From Anaeromyxobacter dehalogenans 2CP-1 (GTDB lineage Bacteria; Myxococcota; Myxococcia; Myxococcales; Anaeromyxobacteraceae), in contig NC_011891.1 of the NCBI RefSeq assembly GCF_000022145.1, forward strand, positions 2,678,001 to 2,742,000: 64,000 nt of DNA. The letters run 5' to 3'. Both the position numbers and the translations under genes were made by a program. Each line of letters starts with the position of its first letter. Position 1 is the stretch's first letter. Positions 19,604 through 28,767 of the stretch are shown one piece after another. The notes beneath the pieces were generated by a model. That model saw only the letters and a program-made list of their open reading frames with translations. It had not been told where the DNA came from and made no database searches.

Positions 19604-20256
19604 GCCTTCTCGCCGACGAAGCGGTCCTTCTCGTCCCTGAACAGCACGTTGAACGTCGTGAGCGAGCCGTAGCACCGCGTCACGTACTGCTGCAGCTCCA
19701 CCTTCTCGGCGTCCGTCAGCTTGTCGGTGGCGTTGACCTTCTGCTCCAGCACCCGCAGCCGGTCGCGGATCATCACGATCTTGTGGAACAGGCTGTCGAG
19801 CGGGATCTCCTTGGGCGCGGTGCCGGGATCCCCGGGCTTCAGCACCACCGTGCCGCCCTCCCACTTGGGCGCGAGCGGGACGGGCACGTCCTCGCGCAGC
19901 GCCTCGCGGATGGCCTGGGCGAACTCCTCTCGCGTCATGTCGGTCAGCTCCTCGGGCAAGGGGACGGAGGTGGTGGGCGACGGCGCGGGCGTGCCGTGGC
20001 CCGGGGCGCGGTGCACGACCACGCTCGGCCCGGGCGCGCGCGCGCGGCGGCGCGCCGGCTCGGGCGGCGGCGCGGAGGGGATGGCGGCCTCGCGGGACAG
20101 GTAACGCTCGCAGACGGGCGCGGTGCCCGGGAAGTCGCCGGTGCGCACGCCCAGGCGGCACGGGCCGATGGGGCCGCGCGCGTCCTCCAGGATGGGCCGC
20201 CACAGCCGGCAGGTCCCGCACTCCTTCGGCCCGTAGGTGCGCTCGCCCTCGCTCAC
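19600..20256 (-). CDS. unknown 218-residue protein with N-terminal four-Cys motif and coiled coil
   Basis: I do not recognise the family. C13, C16, C33 and C49 (CGTCRLW ... GPCRLG ... PVCERYL) look like a small metal ribbon or Cys-knuckle. A Pro/Ala/Arg-rich spacer (55-105) follows, then a helical region (105-218) with TREEFAQAIREAL, KIVMIRDRLRVLEQKV and KVELQQYV, likely a coiled coil. No signal or membrane segment. The GTG start overlaps the cmk stop (GTGA), so the pair is co-translated. Its stop codon is furnished by the 169-bp repeat. Confidence 0.75.
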   Translation of the reverse strand: MSEGERTYGPKECGTCRLWRPILEDARGPIGPCRLGVRTGDFPGTAPVCERYLSREAAIPSAPPPEPARRRARAPGPSVVVHRAPGHGTPAPSPTTSVPLPEELTDMTREEFAQAIREALREDVPVPLAPKWEGGTVVLKPGDPGTAPKEIPLDSLFHKIVMIRDRLRVLEQKVNATDKLTDAEKVELQQYVTRCYGSLTTFNVLFRDEKDRFVGEKA

Positions 20257-21008
20257 GGCCGGCCCCCGGCGCGCCCGCGCCGGCGCTGGCGCGCGCGCAC
20301 CTCGCGGGCGAGCGCGTCCACCACCGCCTCGAGCGGCGTGCCGCTCGTGTCCACCACCACCGCGTCCTCCGCCGGACGGAGGGGGGCGATCTCGCGCTCC
20401 GAGTCCTGCCGGTCGCGCTTCAGCTGGTCGGCGAGCACTTCCTCGAAGGTGGAGCCGTCGCCCTTCGCCAGCAGCTCGGCGTGGCGCCGCCGCGCCCGCT
20501 CCTCGGGCGTCGCGACCAGGAAGAACTTGGCGTCGGCGTCCGGGAACACCACCGTGCCGATGTCGCGTCCCTCGAGCACCGCCCCGCGGTTCTCCGCGGC
20601 GAGCGCGAGCCGGCGCTGCAGCTCGAGCAGCCCGGCCCGCACCACCGGCCGCGCCGACACCTTGCTCGCCCCGAGCGACATGGGCGGGGTGCGGATCTCC
20701 ACCGACACGTCCTCCTCGCCGAGGAGGACCCGCTGGCCGCCGCCGGGCTGCCCGGAGGGCGCGAAGCGGATGGCGAGCAGCGGGAGCAGCTGGCCCAGGC
20801 CGGCGTCGTCGTCGAGCGCGATCCCGCGGAGCGTCGCGGCGAGCGCCACGGTCCGGTAGATGGCGCCGGTGTCCACCATGGCGAACCCGAGCCGCGCGGC
20901 GAGCTGCCGCGAGGCGGTGGACTTGCCCGCGCCGGCCGGCCCGTCGATCGCGACGATGAAGGGGCGGTGCGCGGGTGCGGGGCTCGAGGAGCCCTGGGGG
21001 ACGGGCAT
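20253..21008 (-). CDS. cmk: cytidylate kinase
   Basis: Phosphorylates CMP and dCMP. The 251 residues have the P-loop IDGPAGAGKST near 20-30, the CMP-binding DTGAIYR, the family insert, and the nucleotide-binding EGRDIGTVVFPDADAKFF; LID-region arginines lie in RARRRH. The frame extends 19 codons upstream, but the ATG at 21008 gives a normal N-terminus. It has no Shine-Dalgarno and a TATAAC box only nine bases before it, suggesting a leaderless message. In many bacteria cmk precedes rpsA; here the two are about 4 kb apart. Confidence 0.93.
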   Translation of the reverse strand: MPVPQGSSSPAPAHRPFIVAIDGPAGAGKSTASRQLAARLGFAMVDTGAIYRTVALAATLRGIALDDDAGLGQLLPLLAIRFAPSGQPGGGQRVLLGEEDVSVEIRTPPMSLGASKVSARPVVRAGLLELQRRLALAAENRGAVLEGRDIGTVVFPDADAKFFLVATPEERARRRHAELLAKGDGSTFEEVLADQLKRDRQDSEREIAPLRPAEDAVVVDTSGTPLEAVVDALAREVRARQRRRGRAGGRP

Positions 21009-21017
21009 GGGCGAACC

Positions 21018-21023
21018 GTTATA
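21018..21023 (-). promoter_or_regulatory. -10 box of cmk, probably leaderless
   Basis: TATAAC on the minus strand, nine bases before the ATG at 21008. Transcription would start within two or three bases of the start codon. No clear -35 box is visible. Confidence 0.45.
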
Positions 21024-21106
21024 CCCCTGTCCGCCGGGAGGCGCGACCGCGCCGAGGTCCCCCATCGCGGACTGGCGCCGGCCGGCTCCGGCGTCACGAT
21101 CCCGGG

Positions 21107-21493
21107 GTGCACGCCGTCGCCGCCGGCCTGGCCGCCCTGCTCGTCGCCATCCCCGGCGCGGCGACGGCGCCGGAGCAGCCGGTGTCCGTCCACCTCCGGC
21201 TGGACGAGCGGCCGCACGGCTCGCGGGCGGAGCGCGAGCGGCTCCGCGATCTCGAGTACGCGCTGATGGAGCGGCTGGCGGGCGGCGCGGGCCGGCTGGT
21301 CCGGGACGAGTGGCGCGACGGCTTCTGCGTGCTGCACCTGGCCGGCCCCGACGCGCGGGCGCTCTGGGCCGCGGTGGAGCCGGCGGTGCGCGCCGCGCGG
21401 CCCCGGACCGGCTCCTACGCGGTGCTGCGGGCGGGACCGGAGGGCGCGCCGGAGGAGCGGATCCCGCTCGGCGCCGTCACTCCTCCGAGGTGA
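21107..21493 (+). CDS. small exported protein of unknown function
   Basis: A 128-residue product beginning at GTG 21107. The first 22 residues (VHAVAAGLAALLVAIPGAATA) form a hydrophobic export signal. The mature part is a short alpha/beta-looking domain (VSVHLRLDERPHGSRAERE, CVLHLAGPDARALWAAVEPAV, GSYAVLRAGPEGA) with an Arg- and Glu-rich surface. I do not recognise the family. Its last 17 bases overlap the end of accA head-to-head. Codon use is like its neighbours. The evidence for a real gene is composition and the plausible signal only. Confidence 0.6.
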   Translation: MHAVAAGLAALLVAIPGAATAPEQPVSVHLRLDERPHGSRAERERLRDLEYALMERLAGGAGRLVRDEWRDGFCVLHLAGPDARALWAAVEPAVRAARPRTGSYAVLRAGPEGAPEERIPLGAVTPPR

Positions 21494-22445
21494 ACACGCC
21501 CATCGCCCGGAACTTGCGGTACCGGTCGGTGACGAGCTGCTCGGGCGACAGCTTCCGGAGCTCGGCGAGGTGGCGGCGGAGCGCGTCGCCCACGTTCTTG
21601 GCGGTGAGCACCGGGTCGCGGTGCGCCCCGCCGGGCGCCTCCGGGACGAGCTCGTCGGTGATCCCGAAGCCGGCCAGGTCGCGCGCCGTGAGCTTGAGCG
21701 CGTCCGCCGACTTCTGCGCCTTCGTCGGATCGCGGTAGAGGATGGCGCTGCAGCTCTCCGGCGAGATGACCGAGTAGATCGAGTACTGCAGCATGAGCAC
21801 GCGGTTCGCGACGCCGAGCGCGAGCGCGCCGCCGGAGCCGCCCTCGCCGATCACGATGGCGATGACCGGCACCTCCAGCGACGACATCACCTCGAGGTTC
21901 ACCGCGATGGCCTCGGCCTGGCCCCGCTCCTCGGCGCCGATGCCGGGGTAGGCGCCCGGCGTGTCGATGAAGGTGATGACCGGCTTGCGGAACCGGTTGG
22001 CGAGGTCGAACAGGCGGCGCGCCTTGCGGTAGCCCTCCGGCCGCGGCATGCCGAAGTTCCGGAGCATGTTCTCCTTGGTGCTCCGGCCCTTCTGGTGGCC
22101 GATGACCACCACCGGCTCGCCGTCGAAGCGGGCGAACCCGGACACGATCGAGTGGTCGGCAGAGAAGCGACGATCGCCCTCGATGTCGAAGAAGTCGGTG
22201 AACAGCTCCCTCAGGTAGTCGAGGGTGTACGGGCGCTGCGGGTGCCGGGCGAGCTGGACGGTCTGCCACCGGTCGAGGTCGCTGAAGATCTCGGCCTGGA
22301 GCTTCCGGGCCTTCTTCTCGAGCTTCTGGATCTCCTCGCTGAAGTCGACCTTGGCGCCGCCGGAGAGCTCCTTCAGCTCGGCGATCTTGGACTCGAGGGC
22401 GAGGAGCGGGCGCTCGAAGTCGAGGGCGTAGGCTGGCTTGGACAC
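21477..22445 (-). CDS. accA: acetyl-CoA carboxylase carboxyltransferase, alpha subunit
   Basis: Transfers CO2 from carboxybiotin to acetyl-CoA, first step of fatty acid synthesis, as an alpha2-beta2 complex with AccD. The 322 residues show the family start (FERPLLALESKIAEL), GHQKGRSTKEN, the oxyanion and CoA region (TPGAYPGIGAEERGQ, GEGGSGGALALGVAN) and the closing helices. The GTG at 22445 has TATAAG just six bases upstream and no ribosome site, so a leaderless mRNA is likely. accD is not in the window. Confidence 0.97.
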   Translation of the reverse strand: MSKPAYALDFERPLLALESKIAELKELSGGAKVDFSEEIQKLEKKARKLQAEIFSDLDRWQTVQLARHPQRPYTLDYLRELFTDFFDIEGDRRFSADHSIVSGFARFDGEPVVVIGHQKGRSTKENMLRNFGMPRPEGYRKARRLFDLANRFRKPVITFIDTPGAYPGIGAEERGQAEAIAVNLEVMSSLEVPVIAIVIGEGGSGGALALGVANRVLMLQYSIYSVISPESCSAILYRDPTKAQKSADALKLTARDLAGFGITDELVPEAPGGAHRDPVLTAKNVGDALRRHLAELRKLSPEQLVTDRYRKFRAMGVFTSEE

Positions 22446-22451
22446 GGACGG

Positions 22452-22457
22452 CTTATA
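22452..22457 (-). promoter_or_regulatory. -10 box of accA, probably leaderless
   Basis: TATAAG on the minus strand, six bases from the GTG start codon, which would place the transcript start on or next to the start codon. Confidence 0.45.
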
Positions 22458-22561
22458 GCACGGCGCCGCCGGAACGCACGCGCGCAGCCCACCGGCTTCT
22501 CAGCGCTTTTCGACGCGCCGCGCCAACCGAAAGCACGCCCGCGCGGCCTCCGGAAACGACA

Positions 22562-22593
22562 CCGCGCACGCCCCGGGACCGGAGCGTGCGCGG
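22562..22593 (-). terminator. hairpin after the secreted Cys-rich gene
   Basis: CCGCGCACGC (22562-22571) pairs perfectly with GCGTGCGCGG (22584-22593), 23 bases beyond the stop codon at 22617. On the minus strand it is followed by TGTCGTTTCC, a weak T tract, so termination is likely but not certain. Confidence 0.45.
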
Positions 22594-22616
22594 CTGGGTT
22601 CGGCGGCTTGGAAGCG

Positions 22617-23279
22617 CTACTCGCAGCTGCAGTAGGTGACGTGCGAGATGGCCTGACCATTCGGCGTGGCCAGCGTGTCACCGGCGCTCACGCCCACGTA
22701 CACCTTGTAGCAGGTGCCGGCCTTCACCAGCGCCAGGTCGGCGTCCATCGACGCTTCGTGGCTCTGACCGGTGAGCCCGTCGTCCTTGCCGGCGGGCACG
22801 AGGCCGAAGTAGGCGCACTCGTTCCGCGGGTTGCCGAGGTTGCCGCAGAACGTCGAGCCGTCCTCGACGCCGGACAGCTCCTCGCACACGGGCGGCGGCG
22901 GCGTGCCGCCGCACAGCGGGATGATGCCCGCGGGGATCGTGATGGTCGGCACGAACGACAGCGGCGAGGTCTCCACGATGTTGACCTGACCGGCATCGTA
23001 GTTCGCGGAGCCGCCCTGTGCGGTCAGGTCGATGCTGACGCTCCACAGGCCGAAGTTGCCCGGATACAGCATGAACCCGTACCAGCCGTCGGCGCCCGTC
23101 GGCGCGTACGACGTGGACACGACGCTACCCTGCGTGAACGTCAGCACGGCCCCCGGGACCGCCACGCTGGGATCGGACTCGCAGACCAGGTAGCCCCAGG
23201 CCTCGCGCGCGGACGCGGAGCGCGCGCCCAGGAGAATCATCAGGACAGCCGCCATCAACCCGAACTTCACTCGACGCAT
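22617..23279 (-). CDS. secreted Cys-rich protein of unknown function
   Basis: A 220-residue exported protein. The signal peptide MRRVKFGLMAAVLMILLG to about residue 24 ends at ASA. The mature part has eight Cys spaced in its second half (PLCGGT, PVCEEL, TFCGNL, NECAYF, GTCYKV, TYCSCE), suggesting disulfides, and a first half of beta-rich character (GADGWYGFMLYPGNFGLWSV) that resembles a carboxypeptidase-regulatory-like or transthyretin-like fold. GGGGGCGAAAT precedes the ATG. Its AT content looks higher than its neighbours, so recent acquisition is possible. No homolog family is recognised. Confidence 0.75.
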   Translation of the reverse strand: MRRVKFGLMAAVLMILLGARSASAREAWGYLVCESDPSVAVPGAVLTFTQGSVVSTSYAPTGADGWYGFMLYPGNFGLWSVSIDLTAQGGSANYDAGQVNIVETSPLSFVPTITIPAGIIPLCGGTPPPPVCEELSGVEDGSTFCGNLGNPRNECAYFGLVPAGKDDGLTGQSHEASMDADLALVKAGTCYKVYVGVSAGDTLATPNGQAISHVTYCSCE

Positions 23280-23394
23280 ATTTCGCCCCCGTGGAACGTG
23301 AGACAGCGGCCGCACTGTAGTCGACTGTGTGCCGGAGTGACGAAGATCAGGCGGGTGTGGCGAAATCGGCTGCGACGTGTGCCGCGATCGCGGG

Positions 23395-24312
23395 TCACCG
23401 GATCGCGGGAGGTCGCGGCTCCAGGACTCGGCGCGACAGCGCCTCGACGTCGTGCGGCGGCGCGATCCAGGCGACGCCGCGCTCCCTGCGGAGCCAGATC
23501 ACCTGGCGGCGCGCGTAGCGGCGGTGCGCCACCTGGACGCGCCGGATGGCCTCCTCCAGATCGAGCTCGCCGCGCAGGTGCGCCGCCGCCTCCGCGTAGC
23601 CGATGGGGAGCCGGGCCGGCAGCGCGCCGACGAAGCGCGCCTCGAGCGCGCGCGCCTCGTCGAGCAGGCCGCCCGCGAACATCGCGCGGACGCGCGCGTC
23701 GATGCGCGCGTGCAGCTCGGCGCGCGGCGGGTCGAGCGCGAGCAGCGCCGCGTCGTAGCGGTCCTCGCGGAACGCGTGCGCCTGGTAGAGCTCGGAGGGC
23801 GTGCGGCCGCCGGCGGCGATCTCCAGCGCGCGCACCACCCGCACCAGGTCGTTGGGCCGGATGCGCTCCGCCGCGGCGGGGTCCACGGCGGCGAGCCGGG
23901 CGTGGACCGCCGGCCGGCCCAGTCGCGCCGCCTCCTCCTCCAGCGCCGCCCGGAGCGCCGGGTCTCGCCCGGGCGCCTCCACCACGCCGTGCAGGAGGGC
24001 CCGGACGTACAGCCCGGTGCCTCCCGCCACGATGGGCACGCGTCCGCGCGCGGCGATCCCGGCGATGGCGGCATCCGCGAGCGCCGCGAAGCGGGCCGCG
24101 TCCATCCCCTCCCCCGGCTCGACGAGGTCGAGCAGGTGGTGCGGGGCGGCGCCGCGCTCCTCGGCGGTGGGCTTGGCGGTCCCGACGTCGAGCCCGCGGT
24201 AGACCTGCTGCGAGTCGGCGTTGACGATCTCGCCGCCGAGCCGACGCGCCAGCGCGATCGCGAGCGCGGTCTTGCCGGACGCGGTCGGCCCGGCGACCAC
24301 CACCAGCCGCAT
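23395..24312 (-). CDS. miaA: tRNA dimethylallyltransferase
   Basis: Adds the dimethylallyl group to A37 of tRNAs reading UNN codons. The 305 residues show the P-loop GPTASGKTALA at 8-18, the catalytic Asp region VNADSQQVYRGLDVGTAKP, GGTGLYVRALLHG, and the C-terminal QVAHRRYARRQVIWLRR. Length is standard. The ATG shares one base with the stop of the upstream gene (TGATG), so it is the terminal gene of hisS-24312-miaA. Confidence 0.96.
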   Translation of the reverse strand: MRLVVVAGPTASGKTALAIALARRLGGEIVNADSQQVYRGLDVGTAKPTAEERGAAPHHLLDLVEPGEGMDAARFAALADAAIAGIAARGRVPIVAGGTGLYVRALLHGVVEAPGRDPALRAALEEEAARLGRPAVHARLAAVDPAAAERIRPNDLVRVVRALEIAAGGRTPSELYQAHAFREDRYDAALLALDPPRAELHARIDARVRAMFAGGLLDEARALEARFVGALPARLPIGYAEAAAHLRGELDLEEAIRRVQVAHRRYARRQVIWLRRERGVAWIAPPHDVEALSRRVLEPRPPAIR

Positions 24313-24857
24313 CAGCGAGCCCCGGCGCCGCGCGCCTCGAACAGCCCGGGGACGAGCGACGCCGCGCGCGCGAGCAGCGGCTCGACGTCCTCCGGCAGCG
24401 GCGCCGCCGCCGAGGCCACCGGCACGCCCGCGGCGCCGAGCAGCCGGACCGTGATCCGCAGCCCGCCCGACGCGTCACGCTCCAGGCGCGCCAGGACGCG
24501 GCGACCGGCCTCGAGCGCCTCGCCCACCGTCCGCGGGCAGTCCTCGCCCTGGCAGGCGCCGAGCGCCTCGGCGCGCGCCACCACGTCCAGCTCGGGGGCG
24601 CCGTCCGGACAGATCGCGTCGGCGCGGGCCGCCTCGGCCACCGCCGCGCACAGCCGCTCGGTCACGGCCCCGACGATCGCGGCCGCGACGCCGCGGTCCG
24701 CGGTGACCTCCAGCACGACCGGACCGGCGGCGGCGCCGCCGCTGGCCGGTGCCCGCGCCGACGCCGGCGTCGAGGCAGGCTTCGGGGCGGTCGTCGGGGC
24801 CGGCCCGGGCGCGGCGGCGAGGGCGAGCGCGAGCGCGGCGAGGGGCGCGAGCGGCAT
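24312..24857 (-). CDS. exported protein of unknown function, hisS-miaA operon
   Basis: A 181-residue protein with a signal peptide ([18 protein letters not shown]), an Ala/Pro/Ser spacer and a domain from about 45: VVLEVTADRGVAAAIVGAVTERLCAAV, then CPDGAP, GACQGEDCPRTVGEAL and GGLRITVRLLGAAG. The Cys pairs may form disulfides. The build recalls periplasmic FlgO/TolB-N-like domains found in myxobacterial proteins, but that is only a resemblance. It starts five bases after hisS and overlaps miaA by one base. Confidence 0.7.
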   Translation of the reverse strand: MPLAPLAALALALAAAPGPAPTTAPKPASTPASARAPASGGAAAGPVVLEVTADRGVAAAIVGAVTERLCAAVAEAARADAICPDGAPELDVVARAEALGACQGEDCPRTVGEALEAGRRVLARLERDASGGLRITVRLLGAAGVPVASAAAPLPEDVEPLLARAASLVPGLFEARGAGAR

Positions 24858-24862
24858 GGCGG

Positions 24863-26107
24863 CTACCCCGAGACCCGCGCGGCGAGCTCCGAGAGCGCCA
24901 CCGGCGTCTCCTCGCGCGTCTGCAGGTCCTTCAGCTTGGCCTGCCCGGTCGCGACCTCGTTGCCGCCGAGCACCACCGCCCACCGCGCGCCGACCCGCTC
25001 CGCCTGCTTGAACTGCGCCTTCAGCTTGCCGCCGCGCGGATCGAGCTCGCAGGCGATCCCTGCCCGCCGCAGCCCGGCCGCGAGCCGCAGCGCCTCGAGC
25101 GCGCCGGTCGCGTCCGCGCTGACGAAGAACACCGCCGGCCGCCGCTCCGGCGCGGCGCGGCCCACCTTCTCCAGGATCATCGAGAGGCGCTCCTCGCCGA
25201 GGGCGAAGCCGATGCCCGGCGTGGGCGGGCCGCCGAGCGTCTCGACCAGCCGGTCGTACCGGCCGCCACCCGCGACGGCGGACTGGGACCCGAGCGCGTC
25301 GGAGGTGAACTCGTACGCGGTGCGCACGTAGTAGTCGAGCCCGCGCACCAGCCGCGGCTCGACGCGGTAGGCGACGCCGAGCGCGTCGAGGCCGGCCTTC
25401 ACCTGGTCGAAGTGCGCCCGGCACGGCTCGCAGAGCCGCTCCAGCAGCCGCGGCGCCTGCTCCAGCACCGGCTGGCAGGACTCGACCTTGCAGTCGAGCA
25501 CGCGGAGTGGGTTGCGCTCGATGCGGTCCTTGCAGTCGGCGCAGAGCGCGCCCTGGTTCGCGACCAGGTACGCCTTCAGGTCGGCGAGGTAGGCGGGGCG
25601 GCACTGCGCATCGCCCACCGAGTTGAGCTTCAGCTCCGCGGTCACGCCCAGGCGCGCGAAGTAGTCGGCGAGCAGCGCGATCTGCTCCGCGTCGAGGTAC
25701 GGCTCGGCGACGCCGAACGCCTCGCAGCCGATCTGGTGGAACTGGCGGTAGCGGCCCTTCTGCGGCCGCTCGCGCCGGAACATCGGGCCCATGTAGAACC
25801 ACTTCTGCGGGCCCTCCACGAACGCGCCGTGCTCGATGAACGCGCGCACCGTGCCGGCGGTGCCCTCGGGGCGCAGCGCGAGCAGCTCCTCGCCCTTGTC
25901 CTCGAAGACGTACATCTCCTTGTTGACGATGTCGGTGGCCTCGCCGACGCCGCGGGCGAACAGCGCCGCGTGCTCCACGGCCGGGGTCCGCACCTCGCGG
26001 TAGCCGTACAGCGCGAACACCTCGCGCGCGACCGCCTCCATCTCGTGCCAGCGGGCGACGTCCGCGGGGAGGACGTCGTTCATGCCCTTCACGCCGTTGA
26101 TCTTCAC
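24863..26107 (-). CDS. hisS: histidyl-tRNA synthetase
   Basis: Charges tRNA-His. The 414-residue class II synthetase has the N-terminal GVKGMNDVLP, motif 1, motif 2 (MGPMFRRERPQKGRYRQFHQ), the histidine A loop LVRGLDYYVRTAYEF, motif 3 GIGFALGEERL and the anticodon-binding end. Four Cys in a zinc-like pair (ALCADCKDR, RVLDCK ... ERLCEPC) lie mid-chain. The GTG at 26107 gives the family start VKINGVKGMND. It heads the operon hisS-24312-miaA. Confidence 0.97.
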   Translation of the reverse strand: MKINGVKGMNDVLPADVARWHEMEAVAREVFALYGYREVRTPAVEHAALFARGVGEATDIVNKEMYVFEDKGEELLALRPEGTAGTVRAFIEHGAFVEGPQKWFYMGPMFRRERPQKGRYRQFHQIGCEAFGVAEPYLDAEQIALLADYFARLGVTAELKLNSVGDAQCRPAYLADLKAYLVANQGALCADCKDRIERNPLRVLDCKVESCQPVLEQAPRLLERLCEPCRAHFDQVKAGLDALGVAYRVEPRLVRGLDYYVRTAYEFTSDALGSQSAVAGGGRYDRLVETLGGPPTPGIGFALGEERLSMILEKVGRAAPERRPAVFFVSADATGALEALRLAAGLRRAGIACELDPRGGKLKAQFKQAERVGARWAVVLGGNEVATGQAKLKDLQTREETPVALSELAARVSG

Positions 26108-26175
26108 GCCGGCATGGATACCAGAGCCCCGCGCGTGATGCACGGGGAGGTGGCAGGCCGGCGGCGCGCCGCGGC

Positions 26176-27024
26176 CTACGCCGCGCCGCCGAGCGGCTCG
26201 CCGACCCGGACCCGCACCCCGGGCGCGAGCCGCGGGTCGAGGCGCGCCTTTCCGGGCTCGAAGAGCAGGATCACGGTGGAGCCCATCTCGAAGGCCCCCA
26301 GCTCCTGCCCCTTCTCCACCGGGATCGGCGTCTCGTAGTCGTGCCGGCGCGGCGCCGCGCCGGGCAGGTTGGTGAAGGGGATGGACGGGTCGTAGTAGGC
26401 GCACACCCGGCCCACCACCGTGGCCCCCACCGCCACCACCGCGCAGGCGCCGAGCGGCGTCTCCAGCACGGTCACGAGCCGCTCGTTCAACGCGAACAGG
26501 CCGCGGACGGTGCGGACCGAGGCCGGGTTCACCGGCCAGAGCTTCCCCGGCACGTAGCGCCAGCCGGTCACCCGCCCGCCCAGCGGGAAGTGGATGCGGT
26601 GGTAGTCCTTCGGCGCGAGATAGAGGGTGGCGTAGGCGCCGCCGGCGAACCGGGCGGCGAGCGCCTCGTCGCCCAGCAGCGCGGCGGCCGGGTAGTCGAT
26701 GCCCTTCGCCTGCACCAAGCGGCCGGCCTCGACCCGACCCGTCTCCGAGACCGCCCCGTCCACCGGCGACGCCACCACCCGCTCCCCGGGCGCGATGGGC
26801 CGCAGCCCGGGCCGCAGCGGCCGCGCGAAGAACTCGCCGAAGGTCCGGTAGACGTCGAGGTCCGGGCACTCCGAGAGGTCGATCCCGTAGCGCCGCGCGA
26901 ACGCCCGGATGGCGGCGACGCGCACCGGGACCGGCGCGCGCCAGCGGGTGAGCGCGCCGACGGCGCGCGAGAGGGCGTTCTTGGGCAGGAGCCGCAGGGC
27001 GGAGATGAAGAGGCGGTCGTTCAT
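26176..27024 (-). CDS. psd: phosphatidylserine decarboxylase proenzyme
   Basis: Makes phosphatidylethanolamine in the inner membrane. The 282-residue proenzyme self-cleaves at the GST site ([12 protein letters not shown], near 245) to form a pyruvoyl group. The catalytic Asp lies in SPVDGAV and the His residues in [13 protein letters not shown], as in type I enzymes. No signal peptide. The ATG has no Shine-Dalgarno and a TAGACT box 11 bases upstream. It is divergent from hutU, about 100 bases apart. Confidence 0.96.
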
Positions 27025-27035
27025 GGAGCGCGCGG

Positions 27036-27041
27036 AGTCTA
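27036..27041 (-). promoter_or_regulatory. extended -10 box of psd, probably leaderless
   Basis: TGCTAGACT on the minus strand (box at 27041-27036), 11 bases before the ATG, with no ribosome site. It resembles the boxes at 2769, 30632 and 35286. Confidence 0.45.
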
Positions 27042-27126
27042 GCAGCGCGCGCCCGCGGCGGGCCCCGTTTTTCGCGGTGCGGCCGGCGCGGCCCCGGGCC
27101 AGGCTCTCGCGCCGGAGGTGGCTCCC

Positions 27127-28767
27127 ATGGACGCGATCCGCGCACCGCGAGGGAGCGCCCTCTCCTGCCGAGGCTGGGTGCAGGAGGCGGCGCTCCGCAT
27201 GCTGATGAACAACCTCGATCCGGACGTGGCCGAGCGGCCCGAGGACCTGGTGGTCTACGGCGGCACCGGCAAGGCGGCCCGCGACTGGGAGAGCTACCGC
27301 CGCATCGTCGCGGCGCTGAAGGCGCTCGGCGACGACGAGACGCTGCTCGTGCAGAGCGGCAAGCCGGTGGGCGTGCTCGGCACGCACCCCGACGCGCCGC
27401 GCGTGCTCATCGCGAACTCGAACCTGGTCCCGCGCTTCGCCACCTGGGAGCACTTCTGGGACCTCGAGGCGCGCGGGCTCATGATGTACGGGCAGATGAC
27501 GGCGGGCTCCTGGATCTACATCGGCAGCCAGGGGATCCTGCAGGGCACCTACGAGACGTTCGCGCAGGCCGGCCGCACGCACTTCGGCACCGACGACCTC
27601 GGCGGCCGCCTGGTGCTGTCCGGCGGCCTCGGCGGCATGGGCGGCGCGCAGCCGCTCGCGGCCACGCTGCTCGGCGCGGCGTTCCTCGGCGTGGACGTGG
27701 ACCCGGCCCGCATCGAGAAGCGGCTCGCGACCGGCTACCTCGACGCGCGCGCCGCCGACCTGGACGACGCGCTCGCCCGGCTCGAGGCTGCGCGCCGCGA
27801 CCGGCGCCCGCTGTCGGTGGGCCTGGTCGGCAACGCCGCCACCGTGTACGCCGAGCTGGCCCGCCGCGGCGTCGCGCCCGACCTCGTCACCGACCAGACC
27901 TCCGCCCACGATCCGCTGAACGGCTACGTCCCCGCCGACGTCCCGCTCGCGGACCTCCCCGCGCTCCGCGCCCGCGACCCCGAGGGCGTGGTGCGGCGCG
28001 CGAAGGAGTCGATGGCCCGGCAGGTCGAGGCGATGCTGGCCATGCGCCGCCTGGGCAGCCACGTGTTCGACTACGGCAACAACCTGCGCGCCGGGGCGCG
28101 GGAGGCGGGCCTCGCCGACGCGTTCGCCTACCCCGGGTTCGTCCCGGCCTACATCCGGCCCATGTTCTGCGAGGGCAAGGGCCCGTTCCGCTGGGTGGCG
28201 CTGTCCGGCGACCCGGCCGACATCGCGCGCACCGACCGCGCCGTGATGGAGCTGTTCCCGGAGAACGCCGGCCTGCGCCGCTGGCTCGACCTCGCCGCCC
28301 GCAAGGTCCGGTTCCAGGGGCTGCCCGCGCGCATCTGCTGGCTCGGCTACGGCGAGCGCGATCGCGCCGGGCTGGCGTTCAACGAGCTGGTGCGGCGGGG
28401 CGAGGTGAAGGCGCCCATCGTCATCGGCCGCGACCACCTCGACTGCGGCTCGGTGGCCTCGCCGAACCGCGAGACCGAGGCCATGAAGGACGGCTCCGAC
28501 GCGGTGGCCGACTGGCCCATCCTGAACGCGCTCGTCAACGCGGTGAACGGGGCGTCCTGGGTCAGCTTCCACCACGGCGGCGGGGTGGGCATCGGCTGGA
28601 GCCTCCACGCCGGCCAGGTGATCGTGGCGGACGGGACGGATGCGGCGGCGCGCCGCGTCGCCCGGGTGCTGCGCAGCGACCCGGCCATGGGGGTGCTCCG
28701 TCACGCGGACGCGGGCTATCCGGAGGCCGAGCGCGTCGCGCGGGAACGGGGTATCAAGCTCCCGTGA
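27127..28767 (+). CDS. hutU: urocanate hydratase
   Basis: Second step of histidine degradation: urocanate to imidazolonepropionate, using tightly bound NAD. The 546 residues include [14 protein letters not shown], the NAD-binding [13 protein letters not shown], and the conserved [12 protein letters not shown] near the end. GGAGGTGG seven bases upstream fixes the ATG at 27127; an ATG nine bases earlier is in frame but sits on that site. The stop overlaps hutI (GTGA). hutH is not in the window. Confidence 0.97.

Noticed and set aside
27025-27126. GG-N10-GC spacing upstream of hutU suggesting sigma-54 control of histidine use.
   Set aside because: The -12 region reads CTCGCC instead of TTGC and the -24 lacks CACG; such spacing is common by chance here.
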